Shown: positions 6,153 through 7,371 of the stretch, piece by piece
How the letters are laid out: every line of letters starts with the position of its first letter
How positions within the stretch are numbered: position 1 is the first letter of the stretch
Source: JBBQBQ01 sp038317685
Lineage (GTDB): Bacteria; Desulfobacterota; Desulfuromonadia; Desulfuromonadales; DDH964
Reading direction: 5' to 3'
DNA: 7,371 bases
Assembly: GCA_038317685.1 (NCBI GenBank)
Contig: JBBQBQ010000178.1
Location: 1-7,371, forward strand
Position numbers and translations under genes: made by a program
Notes under the pieces: generated by a model
The model's database searches: none
What the model saw: the letters and a program-made list of their open reading frames with translations, nothing else
Told to the model about the DNA's origin: nothing

Positions 6153-7125
6153 GGATTTCGGTCTCCTGGCGCACCAGCGCCGCCAGGGCATCGAGAAAAT
6201 CGGCGTCGTCGTTGAGAGAAGGGGCCCTGACGAAGTGGCGCAGGCCGTGGAGCTCGGCGTGGTGCCGGTATTCGATGTCAATTTCATGGAGAGTCTCGAT
6301 GTGATCGGAGACGAAGGAGATCGGCACGATCAGGACTGCGGTCTTCCCCTCTCCGGCGAGGCGATCCATGACCGCCAGGGTGTCCGGCTCCATCCACTTG
6401 ACGGGTCCGCTGCGGCTTTGGAAGCCGAGGTGCCAGGGACGTTCCCCGACCCGCGTCATGACACCGTTCACCGTCGCCCGGACATGGTCGAGATAGGGGT
6501 CACCGCGATCGATGAACGACTGCGGCAGGGCGTGGGCGGAAAAGAGAATCTGCACCTCGTCGCGCAGCAGTTCGTGGAAGCGTTCCAGCCCGAGCCGGAT
6601 GCGGGTGGCCAGGGCGTCGAGGTAGCCGGGCCAGTCGTACCATTGTTCGATGACGGTGTATTCGAGATCAGGATGGACGTCCCGCGCGGCGCGTTTGAAA
6701 TCGTTCAAGCTGCTGCCGGTGGTGGCCGGAGTGTAGTGGGGGTACATGGAAAGGACCACCGCCCGCTGCACCCCGGCGGCCTTCAACTGTGCCAAGGTGG
6801 TCTCGGCCCGGGGCGACGTGTAGCGCATCGCCACAGCGGGGCGCCAGTGGGCACCCAGGCGCGCGGCAATCCCCTGCGCCTGCAGGGTCGTCCAGTGCAG
6901 CAGCGGCGACTTGCCGCCGATCGCCAGGTAGTTGAGACGCACCCGTTTGGCGCGGAAGTGGCTGAGGAGGCGGGCAAAGGGCTTCTGCAGCAGGGCGCCG
7001 GCCGGCAGCCGGATCAGCTCCCGATCGGAAAAGAGCTGGTAGAGGAAGGGCTCGACGGCCTCCAGGGAATCGGGTCCGCCCATATTGAGCAGGATGAGAG
7101 CATTCGGGGTCGGTTCGGGGGCCAT
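6145..7125 (-). CDS. hemH: Ferrochelatase (protoheme ferro-lyase)
   Basis: A 326-residue enzyme of tetrapyrrole synthesis that inserts Fe(II) into a porphyrin (protoporphyrin or coproporphyrin, depending on the lineage's pathway). Seen motifs: the N-terminal ALILLNMGGPDSLEAVEPFL (9-28); YPHYTPATTGSS (128-139), a form of the family's YPQYS-TT-S; the active-site histidine H198 in FSAHALP; FQSRSGPVKWMEPDT (235-249); and the second catalytic acid E277 in FVSDHIETLHEID. There is no cysteine, so no 2Fe-2S cluster, and no C-terminal extension. The ATG at 7125 was chosen because the family N-terminus starts right after it and a GAGG lies 9 nt upstream. In-frame starts at 7140 and 7176 would add residues encoded in or near the leader repeat and are unlikely. 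It is the first gene of the minus-strand cluster. Confidence 0.94.
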   Translation of the reverse strand: MAPEPTPNALILLNMGGPDSLEAVEPFLYQLFSDRELIRLPAGALLQKPFARLLSHFRAKRVRLNYLAIGGKSPLLHWTTLQAQGIAARLGAHWRPAVAMRYTSPRAETTLAQLKAAGVQRAVVLSMYPHYTPATTGSSLNDFKRAARDVHPDLEYTVIEQWYDWPGYLDALATRIRLGLERFHELLRDEVQILFSAHALPQSFIDRGDPYLDHVRATVNGVMTRVGERPWHLGFQSRSGPVKWMEPDTLAVMDRLAGEGKTAVLIVPISFVSDHIETLHEIDIEYRHHAELHGLRHFVRAPSLNDDADFLDALAALVRQETEIHD

Positions 7126-7153
7126 GGACGGAGACCTCATGCGGCCGCAGGGA

Positions 7154-7207
7154 CACAGAGGCACAAAGACCGGCAAGGGGATTTCTCCGGGTCTCCGTGC
7201 CTCCGTG
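7154..7207 (-). repeat. Imperfect palindrome in the hemH leader, dispersed-repeat type
   Basis: The 18-nt arms are CACAGAGGCACAAAGACC (7154-7171) and GGTCTCCGTGCCTCCGTG (7190-7207), with an 18-nt loop. As + strand DNA the arms match at 15 of 18 positions. The three mismatches are all A opposite C, so in RNA from the minus strand (the hemH sense) they become U-G wobbles and all 18 positions pair. The wording (ACACAGAGGCAC, CTCCGTGCCTCCGTGG) resembles a short intergenic repeat seen scattered through many bacterial genomes. Membership of that family is from memory and needs a genome search. Confidence 0.6.
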
Positions 7208-7215
7208 GCAAGTTA

Positions 7216-7244
7216 AAAATACGGTCTTTCCCCAGCATTGTCCG
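7216..7244 (-). promoter_or_regulatory. Possible sigma70 promoter of hemH
   Basis: Read on the minus strand, CGGACA (7244-7239, 4 of 6 to TTGACA, including GACA) is followed after 17 nt by TATTTT (7221-7216, 4 of 6 to TATAAT). The expected transcription start is near 7209, immediately before the leader palindrome. This is the best-spaced pair in the hemH upstream region, but both hexamers are weak. Confidence 0.3.
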
Positions 7245-7261
7245 GTTAGGTTTTTGCTGGG
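7231..7261. repeat. 7-bp inverted repeat overlapping the putative hemH promoter
   Basis: CCCAGCA (7231-7237) and TGCTGGG (7255-7261) are exact inverse copies separated by 17 bp. The pair brackets the candidate -35 box at 7239-7244. It could be an operator or simply chance; no known regulator motif is recognised. The rest of 7262-7371 has a G8 run (7308-7315) and no gene that can be supported on either strand. Confidence 0.25.
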
Positions 7262-7371
7262 CCAGTCCTTCGGCGAATTCGTGATGATCTGGATCGTTTT
7301 GACGACAGGGGGGGGCGAGCCGCCGCTTCATTTCGAATTTTGAACCTCAATTCCCGGACGCGCTGGATGCT

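Noticed and set aside
7244..7257. GG-N10-GC spacing with TTTTTGCT on the + strand, sigma54-like
   Set aside because: The -24 half is poor (CGGTTAG instead of TGGCACG) and no gene follows on the + strand within the window.
5992..7284. Long + strand open frame of 430 codons antisense to hemH
   Set aside because: It mirrors the codon structure of hemH, has no family resemblance and is full of Gly/Gln/Arg runs typical of GC-rich shadows. The minus strand carries a full set of ferrochelatase motifs.
7137..7331. 64-codon minus-strand frame upstream of hemH
   Set aside because: About a third of it is the translated leader repeat (RRHGDPEK, CLCV). This gives a typical spurious short protein, and no ribosome site is seen.

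Overview
The window comes from a Gram-negative, high-GC bacterium. Two things show an outer membrane: a complete Mla-type system for moving phospholipids between the inner and outer membranes, and cleavable Sec signal peptides. A many-PAS GGDEF kinase-like receptor, a stand-alone cyclic-nucleotide-binding protein and the codon style fit a Desulfuromonadales/Geobacter-like member of the former Deltaproteobacteria. That placement rests on general resemblance, not on a search.

Layout: on the + strand, from the left edge to 1916, lies the 3' part of a membrane-bound sensory diguanylate cyclase (HAMP, three PAS domains, GGDEF). Its HAMP region is broken by a frameshift near positions 65-100. A perfect bidirectional terminator hairpin (1927-1956) follows, separating this gene from a convergent minus-strand cluster.

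Everything from 7125 down to 1992 is on the minus strand and tightly packed, in this transcription order: hemH (ferrochelatase, 7125-6145); a 62-residue two-CxxC protein (6152-5964); mlaE permease (5915-5127); mlaF ATPase (5113-4301); mlaD MCE protein (4314-3862); mlaA/vacJ outer-membrane component (3812-3078); mlaC periplasmic carrier (3064-2459); and a cyclic-nucleotide-binding domain protein (2462-1992). Neighbouring genes overlap by 4-14 bp or are 13-49 bp apart, so a single transcript is plausible. The 47-bp gap before mlaE is the most likely place for an internal promoter.

The mla genes encode a full path: MlaFED in the inner membrane, MlaC as periplasmic shuttle and MlaA at the outer membrane. 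Two departures from the E. coli arrangement stand out. There is no MlaB (STAS) gene, and a cyclic-nucleotide-binding protein is translationally coupled to mlaC at the operon end. MlaA has no lipobox cysteine and is encoded inside the operon.

Upstream of hemH (7126-7371) there is no convincing gene. It holds a weak sigma70-like promoter, a 7-bp inverted repeat, and an imperfect palindrome of a dispersed-repeat type. All three mismatches of that palindrome become G-U pairs only in the hemH-sense RNA.
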